A stretch of 64,000 nt of DNA from Antedon mediterranea (lineage: Eukaryota; Echinodermata; Crinoidea; Comatulida; Antedonidae), in contig NC_092677.1 in NCBI RefSeq assembly GCF_964355755.1, positions 9,136,601 to 9,200,600 of the forward strand, written 5' to 3'. The notes below the pieces were generated by a model. That model was not told the origin of the DNA, did no database searches, and worked only from the letters and a program-made list of their open reading frames with translations. A program made the translations under genes and the position numbers. Each line of letters begins with the position of its first letter. The first letter of the stretch is position 1. This document shows, piece after piece, positions 29,001-38,683 of this stretch.

Positions 29001-30488
29001 CCTGTGCCGATTATTATAAATTTGTTTTGCAGCACCTCTGCCTTAAGCGATTAACTTGGCCAGTAAGAAGACACTTTTTGGGTGCCGCAAGTGTCCACTT
29101 ACAGTAATTGTACAGTAAAAATTACTAAACCACTAAATCTGCAGCAGTTGTCAACCGAAGTTGCACAAGGCATTGTAGGAAAGTAGAGTAGGAAAAAATA
29201 TAGTAAAAAAATATGAAGTAAAAACCTCACCTGTTCTTGTTACACTGGAGCTGCGTGACCCACTGCCATGAGACATGTTCTCCCAGTCGGCATCACAGTC
29301 AGTTGAAAGCTCGCCCCGCAGAGTTTTCCCATGCATGGACAGATGTCGAGAGCAATATCCACGGCGTTGAGATTCTTTGCTGCAGCCTTCTCTTGAGCAC
29401 AATCGCCGCCATTGCTTACCGTTATATTTCTTACGAACTCCATTTGGTGTAGTTACCACATCACCTTTTTTAAATTTAGCAGGTGGCGATATTGGAGAAA
29501 TAGAGTGAGACGATGATGCCGTACTGAGGTTACTTGCATGTCGTCGTCGAAAGGAATGATGCGGCCGACCCATTACTGATGGAGACGAAGTGGCCATAGC
29601 AACTTCAGGGGTTATTGAAGGGGATTTACCTATTAAGTGAGTTCCTTTATCAAACCGTATTTCTTTTTGTAGTTCGCAATCGGATCCTTCCGATGCACTG
29701 TCTGTTTCTTCATCTTTCTCGTCAGTTCGTGCAGACTGTTGCGGACCGTAAACAAGTTGACGGACTGTTCCGGTAAATGTGTGATTTCCCAACTGCCATG
29801 GAGTTCTAATCAATCGTATTTTAGACAATGGCACTGAAAGTTCGGAAACTCCGAAATGTTTCTTTACTTCCTCTGAAAAACGAACTTGTGCGTGATTTTC
29901 ATTGTTTAGGACTTCAACAACACATTCGCAAAATATCTGTTGATCTTTGCTAACTTGAGCAAGAACATGCAAACCAACAGTGACATTACTTTTGTCTGGA
30001 TCACTGTCACGAACAACTCCAACATTTGTACTTGAAAAAACATCTTCAAAATCTACAACTTGTCTGTCGGTTTCAAACTGTACACTTACGTCTCTATTCT
30101 GTCTACAATTTTTAATAACGGCTGGCATAAATGTAAAGCCGCGTTTCGCAAGTACCCGACGATTCCGAAAATCTTTTAAATCAAGAGCGATTTTTTTATA
30201 AGGAGGAGTAGACATATCTGGACTTGGTCGCTTTGATATAGGAAAATCTTTGGTATGTGTTAAAGTAGTTTCGTCGCTCTTTTTTAAGTCACTTGATGTA
30301 ACATCTGTAGCACTCAATGTCGAACCGTCTCCGTTTTTACACGATATTGCATCTTCATTTACCTTCCCATTAGTTATTGATTGCTGGTCTAAAGGTACTG
30401 TTGAGTTAGGTTCTGAAGAGTTATTCTGGCTGCCCACTCTGTTTTTCAAGCGCTTTCGTCTGTCACTTTTCCTTGTAGCATGGGACAT
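5502..30488 (-). CDS. CIC: Capicua transcriptional repressor, long isoform (17 coding exons)
   Basis: HMG-box repressor that binds TGAATGAA-type sites and silences receptor tyrosine kinase targets until ERK phosphorylates it; nuclear. Exons on the minus strand: 30488-29231, 18500-17568, 17051-16911, 16243-16083, 15944-15762, 14266-14140, 13583-13489, 13073-12996, 12494-12362, 12005-10508, 10047-9899, 9789-8984, 8737-8418, 8068-7923, 7565-7401, 7051-6935, 6607-5502. They sum to 7,416 bases, all phases agree, and the product is 2,471 residues, near the human long form (about 2,500). Domain order: long-isoform N-terminal domain (exon 1), ATXN1-binding peptide (exon 3), HMG box (about residues 838-907), acidic DDDVI block, and C-terminal C1 motif. 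All introns are GT-AG except after exon 3, which uses GC. Identity is very secure; the exact edge of exon 12 has an alternative nearby AG. Confidence 0.95.
5790..5945 (-). repeat. In-frame tandem repeat in the CIC C terminus
   Basis: A coding microrepeat of 15-30 bases produces alternating units such as [12 protein letters not shown], about five units with small changes ([24 protein letters not shown]). Positions are near residues 2326-2376. Replication slippage in a non-domain part of the protein is the simple explanation. Confidence 0.85.
8418..10047 (-). CDS. CIC: CIC coding exons 11-13: linker with nuclear-type basic patches
   Basis: Exon 11 (10047-9899) has Pro-rich [10 protein letters not shown]. 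Exon 12 (9789-8984) contains [15 protein letters not shown], matching vertebrate APQKVKAAIASIPVG, and then a weakly conserved charged stretch that ends KPPKKDKR. Exon 13 (8737-8418) is a Lys/Glu-rich region ([20 protein letters not shown]) with no recognisable fold and little likeness to the vertebrate protein; its inclusion rests on the open frame, phase agreement and good borders. Exon 12 could start a few bases later at a second AG. Confidence 0.85.
10508..12005 (-). CDS. CIC: CIC coding exon 10: large Gln/Thr/Pro-rich exon
   Basis: About 499 codons, by far the largest internal exon. It opens with a block aligned to the vertebrate DIDLKCKERVTDSE region and goes on to a FSPMIK motif, also conserved. 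Most of the rest is low complexity (Gln, Thr, Ser, Pro, Asn), containing [10 protein letters not shown], which corresponds to [10 protein letters not shown] in vertebrates, and ends in LLLPSTTR, like the vertebrate LLPSSTR. A short repeat, [15 protein letters not shown], lies near the end (plus-strand 10570-10620). Confidence 0.92.
12362..13583 (-). CDS. CIC: CIC coding exons 7-9: linker and acidic block
   Basis: Three small exons (13583-13489, 13073-12996, 12494-12362). Exon 8 carries [13 protein letters not shown], a basic stretch that may act in nuclear import. Exon 9 reads ...[23 protein letters not shown], which matches the vertebrate [21 protein letters not shown] block and fixes both frame and identity. 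Every border is GT-AG with consistent phases (0, 0, 1). Confidence 0.9.
14140..15944 (-). CDS. CIC: CIC coding exons 5-6: HMG box
   Basis: Exon 5 (15944-15762, 61 codons) starts [20 protein letters not shown] and includes [17 protein letters not shown]; exon 6 (14266-14140) continues [20 protein letters not shown]. Together they make a complete Capicua-type HMG box with the RRPMNAF core, the WW pair and the WKWCN end. Directly after it comes [10 protein letters not shown], the place where vertebrate Capicua has a phosphorylatable serine that recruits 14-3-3. The intron between them (14267-15761, 1.5 kb) has no feature I recognise. The preceding exon 4 (16243-16083) supplies the [13 protein letters not shown] block typical of the segment just before the box. 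Confidence 0.96.
16911..17051 (-). CDS. CIC: CIC coding exon 3: ATXN1-binding peptide, with a GC donor
   Basis: A 47-residue exon whose first half ([20 protein letters not shown]) corresponds to the vertebrate [20 protein letters not shown] segment that docks on the AXH domain of ataxin-1. The acceptor is CCTTAG at 17052. The only donor that keeps frame with exon 4 is CAG|GCAAGT at 16910, a textbook GC-AG site. Conservation of this peptide in an invertebrate suggests the ataxin-1 partnership is old, but that is inference. Confidence 0.88.
17568..18500 (-). CDS. CIC: CIC coding exon 2: Ser/Pro-rich linker
   Basis: Residues 420-730. The exon opens with [12 protein letters not shown] and contains [15 protein letters not shown] and TFSPINHS, which line up with the vertebrate block DSRP...FEFDECEAA...SLGSSRSGTPSF, so the junction with exon 1 is supported by homology on both sides. 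The rest is low-complexity Ser/Pro/Thr with many SP and TP sites, plausible MAP kinase targets. The region [20 protein letters not shown] has no obvious domain. The exon ends at a GTATGT donor at 17567. Confidence 0.92.
18712..19030 (+). mobile_element. tRNA-derived SINE in CIC intron 1
   Basis: An A box-like stretch (GCTGCCAAGCAGTTAAGGCA) at 18715-18734 and a B box, GGTTCAATTC, at 18769-18778, about 35 bases apart, are the pol III signals of a tRNA head. A roughly 250-base body follows, ending GCAGCCTTATTTAAGCTGCA (a small hairpin) and an A-rich tail. Confidence 0.7.
20594..20840. repeat. 85-base tandem repeat, about 2.8 copies
   Basis: Unit marked by GTAGCAATG at 20601, 20685 and 20770, with CTGAATGCACTATCCAGCCA inside. 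Copies are nearly identical; a degenerate piece recurs near 20925. Confidence 0.9.
21158..21908. mobile_element. Harbinger-like non-autonomous element with TAT target duplication
   Basis: Ends GGGCGCGTTTATACAACACG and the inverted TGTTGTATAAACACGACC, with TAT directly on both sides. About 745 bases. A minus-strand open frame, 21579-21376, starts [18 protein letters not shown] and has an Arg-rich stretch; it could be a remnant of a transposase or Myb-like N terminus, but that is weak. Confidence 0.7.
22542..22767. mobile_element. MITE with GTGTTTCCACAGCC ends
   Basis: Ends GTGTTTCCACAGCCAAAA and TTTTGGCTGCGGAAACAT are inverted; inside lies a second hairpin, CCGATAATTATC...GATAATTATCG, and CCCTAACCCTAACC. 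Confidence 0.7.
23232..23648. mobile_element. Inverted-repeat element with AAAAGAAGCC words
   Basis: Ends TACCGTAAACTTTGAAAAGA and the inverted TCTTTTCGAGGTTTTACAGT match loosely; GAAAAGAAGCCC recurs inside at both ends. About 417 bases. Confidence 0.55.
26317..26680. repeat. Tandem repeat, unit about 140 bases, 2.5 copies
   Basis: TGTGCCATTCAGTA recurs at 26317, 26459 and 26597; AACATTTTGAGAATTGTGTG recurs with the same spacing. Units have diverged by a few percent. Its open frames on both strands are by-products. Confidence 0.9.
27570..27778. mobile_element. MITE rich in TTACTGCAGTAA
   Basis: Inverted ends TAAGGGATCATGTC and AACATGGTCCCTTA bounded by TA, with CTGCAGTTACTGCAGTAATG near the left and TTACTGCAGTAATT near the right. 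Related pieces lie at 3288-3332, 34498-34650 and 60690-60870. Confidence 0.75.
29231..30488 (-). CDS. CIC: CIC coding exon 1: long-isoform N-terminal domain
   Basis: This exon encodes residues 1-419 plus one base. The start is ATG at 30488, preceded in frame by no better candidate; the product begins [17 protein letters not shown]. Two blocks match the vertebrate long isoform: a Tudor-like region (about residues 100-240, with [13 protein letters not shown] and [11 protein letters not shown]) and a Cys/His-rich stretch near the end ([20 protein letters not shown] followed by [12 protein letters not shown]). The donor CAG|GTGAGG lies at 29230. The short isoform known in other animals would lack this exon; I found no separate short-isoform first exon in intron 1. 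A spliced leader is likely, because a pyrimidine-rich TTTTAG acceptor sits at 30547, only 58 bases upstream of the ATG. Confidence 0.93.
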
Positions 30489-30684
30489 TTTTTGCGTTAA
30501 CCACTGACATCGAAACAGCTAGTAAGATTGATTTAACGGAAAATTCCTAAAATAAAGCAAACCAATTTTTACAAAGATTTCAAATAAATACAAAAGGTAA
30601 GTTAATACTATCTTAATAATTTTCTTTCTAAAAAGTTTCAAATTAAATCGATTAAATTTTCCATGACAACAATGAGGGGGAACA

Positions 30685-30960
30685 TGTTTTAATATTAAAT
30701 TCAACCTCTATTTATGGGACATAAATTAAGGGACATTTTTTGGATTCCAAAGTCTCATTAGGGGTTCTAGTCACAGTGTATCCTCAATTTTCTTTCTAAA
30801 ACCTTTCCTTGTACAGTATCTGAACCCTTCCTTTGGGACCTGTGAAAAAGGGACAATGTATGTTTTGACACTATGGCCAACCCTATTCAGGCCCCTTTGT
30901 CGGGTCCTGAAAGTGTCCCAAAAATAGGGGATTCTATTTTAATTGATGTAAAACTTTTTT
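30685..30960. mobile_element. Pogo/Tigger-like element with AACCTCTATTTATGGGACA end
   Basis: Left end CAACCTCTATTTATGGGACA and right end TGTCCCAAAAATAGGGGATT are roughly inverted. Inside is TCTCATTAGGGGTTCTAGT, which resembles the minisatellite unit at 48.6 kb. Confidence 0.55.
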
Positions 30961-31617
30961 TCCCAGTTTTTTTTCATAAATAAATCAGTTAAGCTCCACA
31001 CATAGATTATGATATCTATTCAATGTGTTGTCCAGTAAAAATCGTTAGTAGGCTACAAGTCATCGTTTAATACGCCCACGGCTTTATGTAAGGAAACTGA
31101 TTCTAAAACTCAGACAGGCCAGGAACTCTTGATAAATTTAAGGTTTGAAAAAATTATTGGACTCAAACTGAAATATAGTTTGAGCATGGTACAATAATAA
31201 TTACACATTACATTTGACTTTCAGTCAGACATCATCACATGTTCCCAAAATGTCTCCGTTTATCAATGTAGCAGTTTTATGTACTCATATTAAAAGTCAT
31301 TAAAAAAAGTCACAAACTTCACAACTGTAAAGTAGAGTAATAACAAAGTACTATATACCTTAGGTATAAGTCCACATTTTTTTAAATAAGCCCACCTTAA
31401 AATTTGGATTGTTCTGCCAAATACTGTACATGTAGGTAATTAATACAGTGGGCCATTTACTTGGGTAAAACTTTAAAAGCAAAATTGTTCATTGTTCAAA
31501 GGGAAAGCATGAATGACCATGGTACTGTACCATGCGATTTATAAATAATGCAAAATACTATTTAAGGATGTGAAGATAAATAACTGATTGGAAACATTAC
31601 TTTGTTTTTGAACAGGA

Positions 31618-31722
31618 TTTTTTTCTATGGAAGTGATTTACTTAACAAAATGGCCTACCGTATTCAAATTATTTGATTTTATTAATCTTCATTTTTCATG
31701 TTCTTGGGAGACAATACATCAT
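31618..31722. mobile_element. TTAA-type MITE, right-end fragment
   Basis: Matches the last 100 bases of the copy at 44939 (ATTAATCTTCATTTTTCATG, then ACAATACATC) and lacks the left half. Confidence 0.65.
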
Positions 31723-32474
31723 TATAGTTTGTTCGTTATTGTTAAATGTACTCAGTACACAAAAAGTGACGTGAATATTTGTACTGTACAGTTAGTTTTT
31801 CAAAAGATCATCAAATAAATGCAAACATGAAGATATTTATTGACACAACTAAGCTGTCTTATTACATATCAATATAACATTAATATAAGACATTTGTTTA
31901 TTGATTCACATAAACTAAGTATGTTCTCTTTTTATACTCTTTGTCTTATTACAAGATAAATATTGAAGAGAATAACGATCAAAAAGCGCAAATAACATTC
32001 CTAGAACGCCACCCACAACGTCTATGCCGCCATGATACATATCCTCCCATGATTCATATCACATGACCGAAATAATTATGTGAAATATTAAATAATAATT
32101 GATAACTACCTTTCTAAAATAAGGTAAGTGTTTAAACCTTTAGCATTGTTTATTATTAGTCAATAATGGTTTTTGGTAAGAAAATGTACAGTATGATGAA
32201 GAACATGTAGGGTATAATAAATCAAGTATTGTGCCTAAATTAGTTTAAAAATGCATATTACAGAAATTGAAGAAACATTAAAAGGAAGTAAGGCTGAAAT
32301 TCATTATAATGTCAATATTATATACAATTTTTATAGTAAGTAGTAGTTTAGTACAGTATGTACAGTATGATGTGATAATATTCATACGCAAAAGATAAGA
32401 AAGTCTTACTGGTGTTTTCACTAGCTTTGCTTTCTTGGATTTTGCACCTCTTTGTTACCAAAGTATTGTGTTTT

Positions 32475-32586
32475 AAGCTCTGTCTGCACTCCCATATATG
32501 GACACGATGATGTCATATTACTATCATATTTGGGCACATCACACTTTTGTTATCAAACTAGTTTAATACTAGTGTAGACAGAACTT
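32475..32586. mobile_element. GTCTGCAC-family MITE, full copy
   Basis: AAGCTCTGTCTGCACTCCCA at the left and TAGTGTAGACAGAACTT at the right, with CATATATGGACA and TTTGGGCACATCACAC inside, as in the copy at 60256 but with the centre inverted. Confidence 0.75.
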
Positions 32587-32629
32587 GACTATTAATATTA
32601 TGAATAAAGAGAAATAAAATGTTCCTTTA

Positions 32630-32805
32630 AGGCCAATTTACACAGACAAGTGGTTGGTTAGCGGAAAACTATGTAGCTTGTCCCACATAGAATCTGTATC
32701 TATCCTAAGCAGAAACAGCGCCACGTGTAAATGGTCATAAGGAATAACATAAATTCTATATTTTTATTACTGTTAGTGTTACCACTCATTAGTGTAAATT
32801 GGCCT
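32630..32805. mobile_element. MITE with AGGCCAATTTACAC ends and TTA target duplication
   Basis: Perfect 14-base inverted ends AGGCCAATTTACAC, flanked on both sides by TTA, the Harbinger TWA target. 176 bases, non-coding. Confidence 0.85.
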
Positions 32806-33007
32806 TTAGGCCACAAAGGAACAAAAATTGCAGAAGTTAAAACAGCAGAGAAGATTATAAGAATAGAAGTTATAAAGTTTTCATTAAGAAAAGTCACTGA
32901 CTTGGTGTTTATATACTGTAACCAGTAAGTATAATGGACAAATAGGAGCCCACAACAGGATCTGATTAAATAATTGATAGGTCCTGAAGGTAAATGAATA
33001 TACCATT

Positions 33008-33884
33008 GGGCCCGTTTCTGCTGCCAACCCAAAATATACCGTATAAATATACCGTATAAATATACCGTATATGAAATTCGTGCACCGTTTCCGCTGCACA
33101 TACTTCGTGGGTGGGTTGTAAAAAAGTTGGCTTTCATTACCCAAAATGCATTTCGTGAGACGGAAGTATGGATTGACCTAGAGTCTCGTGTAGTGAGGTT
33201 ACATGACAGCATTGCTTTCTATTTTAAATCTAATGAGCAGAAGTGGCAACGAATTTACACCGCACATACAAGCACAATCTAGAAATGTCACTATAAATAA
33301 ACTCTGTTATTCAAATTGAGTTTATATTATGCTATATTATCCTATATTGCCGTTTTAATTTCCATTTTCTATTATACAGTATTTTACCATGATTTTACAT
33401 CACGTTGTTGTCGTGTAAGAACATTCGATTTATTGTAATTAAAATCTCGGTATCTCTTCTGTTGCCATGCAGTCTCCCCCCCAACCTTCGCTTCCCCCCA
33501 CAATTGAATTGCAAAAATAGTGATTTGTTCGGTCCACAGTGACATTTTGATCTGTTGCTTGCTTTTACACGTGTGTTTCAACTTTCAATGCAGCAGAAAA
33601 ACCAAAACAAACGCGTCGCGCTCTGTTAGTTTTTGACCTCGTGTCACGAGTCGGGTCACATTTACGGTATATTTTGAGTGCAGCAGAAATGGGGTACGAA
33701 ATATACGGTATATTTTGGAATATACCGTATAATATCCACAAACGATGGGGATATTTATACGGTATATATACCGCATATATATACGGTATATTTTTTATGA
33801 GACCCATTTCTGCTGCCAAAAAATATACCGTATATAAAATATACCGTATATATACGGTATATTTTTGGCAGCAGAAACGGGGCC
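33008..33884. mobile_element. Composite element with GTTTCTGCTGCC ends and ATACCGTAT arrays
   Basis: Outer ends GGGCCCGTTTCTGCTGCCAA and TTGGCAGCAGAAACGGGGCC are inverted with ATT on both sides. Inner copies of the end word lie at about 33080, 33587, 33677 and 33802, and the palindromic word ATACCGTAT/ATACGGTAT occurs about a dozen times in two clusters (33036-33071 and 33660-33866). Confidence 0.75.
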
Positions 33885-36800
33885 ATTGACTAGATCCTTT
33901 ATCACCAAGGACAACATGATTGCAGACTAAATACAGGGAGGAGTAAATCTCCATGTAAATACAGTACACACTCATCATGAAGTTTGTTGTAAATACTTTA
34001 AATATAACTACAAAGCTTATTGTTTTTGTTTAATATATTTTCACATTAATATTACCAATACTCAAATTTGTACAGTATTTATGAAAGTGGAAGTCAGGTA
34101 TATTTTTCAAATATGTTTAAATTTGGATCACAATGCCTATTTAATTATAATTCATTTATTAATTAAGTTTATATTGATTCATGTTTGAATGCTATGAGTA
34201 CTGGTGTACTGTACCTTATATACTTGGAATTAGACCTTGGAATCTTGAATTAGATATCATTTCCTTGATTACTATAGTATACTGTCACTTTCCAAATATT
34301 TGAATTCCATTACATACATACAGTATGTACAACTACAGTATTTAACAAGTTGTGCCATACAATTCACAATCTACGATAGTATACTCATAGAGGACAAAAC
34401 AGGAGATTCTTTATAGATTTTTTCTTTTTGCGTTCAACTACTACTACTGTATACTATTGTAGTTTTTTTTCCTGTCAAAATCACTCTATTGTTTGTAGTG
34501 TTACTGCAGTAATGACATTTTTTACTGCAATAACATGTGATTTTAGTTTGTTTCAATATAGACGTTATGAGGAATTTAAACAGTTTTCAGTACTTACCAC
34601 AAAAGTTTGTAGCACTGCAGTTAAATTTGTAACCTACTGTTGCTACTGCTAGCATTAACATTTTCATACTTTAAATAGAATTCTCAGAGGACTAGATGTG
34701 CTTGATCTATTAGTTGAAACACACACCTGTGCTAAGCCTAACATCTGAGATTATACAGACCATGCATGTCATTTCCTTCGTATGTTATAAACATAAGCAA
34801 TGATTTTGTAAAGTACTACAGTAAAATAATAAGGGTGGCTGCACTTTTCTTGTCAAGGAAGATTTTTTAGTATTTAAACAAATATATAACAAGAAATATT
34901 TCTTAGAAAAAACACTGCTCGACATTTTAAAATTAATCATTGTTCTTTCTTCAGATATATTTATGATTAATTATTAAAAAGATATCCTTTAATCGCAAAA
35001 ATACTTACAAATCAAAGATAGTTCTTTAATTATGATTCACATGCCCATTTAAAAATGGTCAATTTTGAACTTTAATATGCTGTATGTGTGTGTGACCACA
35101 ACCTGTTGGCATGCAACTGAATACCCTCTATAGACAACGTGACTTCACAAAAATTCTTCCCAGTCTGTTGATTCGCGTCAACCAATCAAAGGGTGAGAAT
35201 CCAAAATCCCTCATAGACTCTCTTTTCCCAGCCGTTTTTTGGGTCCAGCAGCATCATAAATTATAGTCGAGTTTACAAAGTCCCAAAACTGTCGGCCTTA
35301 GATACTATAACTGCTGCTTGCTTTAGCTTATGAATGAGTAGTCCTCATAGGACGTAGCTGGCTAGAGAAGCAGCGTGAAAATTAAATTCAAGCAATTTGA
35401 AAACAAATTAAACAAAAGGATCTGCTTGTTGGTATTATTGGAAGTATTTTTTTCAATTGTTAAATTTTAATTTTCTAATTGTACTGTCTTACCCCAAACA
35501 AAGCAATCAGGAATGTAACTAGAGAAATTAAGGGGGATGTCAGTGGGAATTGGTGTAATACTGTAATGCTAACTTAAGGATGGATGTGAACACATTTAAA
35601 TTTGTAGTGGTTTTTAGGGTGGGTTCTGTGTTGAATTTGGGTAGTATGGTATAAGACTTAAAAATACAGTAATACTGGTTTAGGCCTTGAATGTGTGTAA
35701 TCCCCCTCCCCAATCCCCCATATCACCTATCCAATTAGAAAGGTCCAACATCAAATTTGAATTGTTAATTTAAAGAGGACATGAGAAGAATTAAAATATT
35801 TTTTTTCATTTCTATTTTTTTTTTTTTTACGCTATCACAGGTACAGGTAATATTACCTGCTCTGTGACCTTCTAGATGGTCTGACCCAGATTTAACTTTA
35901 GTGGGTATACAGTTCGAGGCCTGTTGTTATTCATGAAGAAAAATAAGACAATTTATTTGCTATTTAACTACAAAAGACCAAAAGTGCATACCACAGTTTG
36001 TCCTCGGTTTTGAAAATGATGTACAGGCATTAATTAGCTTAGATAAATTAATAAAATACTAATACTGTTTTATAAAATATTTAAGGTAATCAATATTTAA
36101 CTTACTAACTAGGCTACTACTAGTATCATTAACAACCAGGTACATAGTTCTTTTGTTTATGATTTGTTTATTGAGATTTGATGTCTACAGTGCAACAAAC
36201 ATAACAAATCTATCAAGTCTGGACATGTCAAATTCATGGGTGAATTATAACAGATATGAAAAAAATCATTCTTTATCTGTATTATATAAAAATGTAGGCA
36301 CATTTAATTTAATTTAGCCCTATTATTGGCCTGTCTAATCCGTAGTTATACTATAATAACATTTAAAAATAAGTAGATAGGCCCAGAAGGGATCTTGTAC
36401 ACCTCCATCATAGATAGGTGATAACTGATATAGGCATCTATCTAGGTAGTGTGGTATACATTACTTATTAGACATGTTTAGGGGCTAGCTAGGCCTACTT
36501 GTGTAATAACTAATATAGGCTAAGAAGGCCAGGTTAGGCCGGCTATACACATTACCTTGACAGGAAGATATATATCCTGATTAATACATTAGGCCTAAAA
36601 TAATAGGCTACTACTAGTACTACTACGTTGTGTTGAAATTACGACACTATTCAAGATGGTGACACGGTGTTGCGAAATAACCATTTCCAACACAACAGAC
36701 AGAAAAGGAAGCGGTAAAAATTCCCTTTAAAAAATAAATCGTACACGACACAATACGTCGTGTGTGTATTGCCGGATGGTATGTGTGTGTTGTGGCGATA

Positions 36801-36959
36801 CGATCCACAGAATGATCTCTGAACCATGTCGCATGAATAGGGGGGTTAGGAAAACTAAACAAACTCTAAATAACATACACGAAATTGAATAAAAAATTAC
36901 ATACTTTTCTATCAATACCAAGTGTACAGCTTAGGCCATGTTTAAATGCCTAACTTACC

Positions 36960-38668
36960 TTTATAAAACAGTATTTAACTAAAATAAACGCAATGACGCC
37001 GTCATTTTCCACTACACGTCGATCAGTTCAGTCCCTAAAAAAGGTGAATGAGCATAGCCTAACACAAATACTGCAATCTGATTGGTCATACGGAAAGCAG
37101 GAGATCTAATTTATTCAGGAAACAACTCTCTAATTGGTCAAAAGATATTGATTTAATCTGACGAGCTGTTTATTGCATGCTTGAGCAGCTTTGACATGAC
37201 CTTGTATTTTCCCATTGTATGCTTATTAGGAACTCGCGTCGTAATATTTCACGACTGAAACAAACTAATTTCTTCTGAAAATGAAATTGATGTTTTAAAA
37301 TACAAATATGTAGAATGTTGAGAATTTTCAAAAGAATTGAAAAAGAATTAAGTAGAAAAATAATAGAACTTCCGTCGTAGTTCTAGCGATAACGTCATTG
37401 GGTACAGTAGCTGTCAATGACATGAAATAAACACGATTAAGTATTCTAGCCAATCAGCGAACGTTTTCAAAATAGTTCTTGTTGCTGAGTACGCTACTAT
37501 TACTACTAAAGTACTACGCAGAGTGGGTCAGCCATTGACAGATGGAGTAGCGAATCAGCTGATAGACGCGATAGGCTCATTCACTGAACATGTTTTTTTA
37601 CTACCCTGGACTCTGTGACGTAGAATGCATAATAAACACGAACAGTGATCGAGAATACGAACGCCTTTTCGGTTTAGCATCGACTAATTGTTTTTCATCT
37701 ACAGTATTCGATATGTGTACACTGAAACAAAAGAATTGATTTTTATAATAAGCCCTCATGAAAACATTATTATTAAAATTATATTTGTCTTTTATTTAAT
37801 TAAAGTCAACTAGCCGTTGCCCGTTCAATATGGACAGGCACCATCTTATAATGATTTTGAGAATGAAAAAGATAGTGCAGTAATTAGTACAATACAGTAT
37901 ACACAAATCTATAAATGGATGTACAGTATCCAGAGGTAAATTATACAGCATTTATATTAGAAGTTTAAAGGCATATTTATCTATATTTCAGTGTCTATTT
38001 TGTTTTCATTAACTCTAAAAGCAAGCAAATTGAAATACAATTTTGCAGTACCATGGCAAATAATTGTGGTAGCTGAAAATTGGCCGAGAATTACCGAACG
38101 TAGCATTCGTGGATATTTGTTGCATTCGTAGTGTATACCACAAACACAAGGTCTCCTACTATACAGAATGAGAAAATTCCATATGTAATAATAAAAATAA
38201 AAGTCATACTCAATTAATTGTTTGAATAAATCATATCCGATCAGGGCTTATCGTTACCACGCAGGGAATTCATTATTGAGGGCGACACATAGGCCTAAAC
38301 AATGGCTTTATCTGTACTTGCAAAAATTGAAACGCAATTATTTTCTCATCTAGATTTATGAGGTGGTTCACATTTTAGTCCAATTGACCTCTGATAAAGT
38401 TCGTAACTTTTGTCATTGACTGTTTATCGTACTACTTTACATTTTTATCACTTTTTGGTAACTTTTAAATATTTTTTCAAGCAATAGTTTACAGGAGTAA
38501 TTAAAGTAAAACATTCAATCAACCTCCATGATTCAATCTCGATACTTGGAATAATAATACAGTACCTGTTTTGCATACAATACCGAAAATATCTCAGCTG
38601 ATCCCATTGAGCTGATCCCTAACACCGACATTTTACGCTTGACTAATCAGCAAAAGGCGCAACAGGTC
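36960..38668. promoter_or_regulatory. Divergent promoter region between CIC and CFAP68
   Basis: This gene-free stretch is less AT-rich than its surroundings and has CCAAT-type words in both directions (near 37080, 37133 and 37450) and scattered CpG. CIC would be transcribed leftwards from near 37.0 kb and CFAP68 rightwards from near 38.7 kb. No TATA box is convincing. Confidence 0.4.
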
Positions 38669-38683
38669 GTTGCCATGAGTAAC
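38669..38683 (+). promoter_or_regulatory. RFX X-box upstream of CFAP68
   Basis: GTTGCCATGAGTAAC fits the X-box GTNRCC-N3-RGYAAC at every defined position. RFX factors drive ciliary genes through this site. It lies about 740 bases before the CFAP68 ATG and about 220 bases before the proposed leader donor, which is a sensible promoter distance. Confidence 0.7.

Larger units (their letters stand above)
18501..29230 (-). other. CIC intron 1 (10.7 kb), repeat-rich
   Basis: The intron holds a SINE (18.7-19.0 kb), two tandem arrays (20.6 and 26.3 kb), a Harbinger-like element (21.2-21.9 kb), two inverted-repeat elements (22.5 and 23.2 kb) and a CTGCAG-rich MITE (27.57 kb), listed separately. The stretches between them (19.03-20.59, 23.65-26.3 and 27.8-29.2 kb) are AT-rich and show no exon with homology. 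Short ORFs there have no recognisable protein. A short-isoform promoter is expected in this interval by analogy with other animals, but I cannot place it. Confidence 0.6.
30489..36959 (-). other. Probable CIC 5' UTR and leader intron
   Basis: A TTTTAG acceptor at 30547 and a strong minus-strand donor AAAG|GTAAGT at 36958 suggest a non-coding first exon just right of 36,959 joined to 30,546. The 6.4 kb between contain MITEs at 32.5, 32.6 and 33.0-33.9 kb, a pogo-like fragment at 30.7-30.9 kb and a TTAA-element fragment at 31.6 kb. The rest (34.7-36.5 kb) is plain AT-rich DNA. The splice pair is inference from site strength only. Confidence 0.4.

Noticed and set aside
33565-33978. Tyr/Ile-rich minus-strand frame of 137 codons
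   Set aside because: Created by ATACCGTAT repeats of the composite element; no likeness to a protein.
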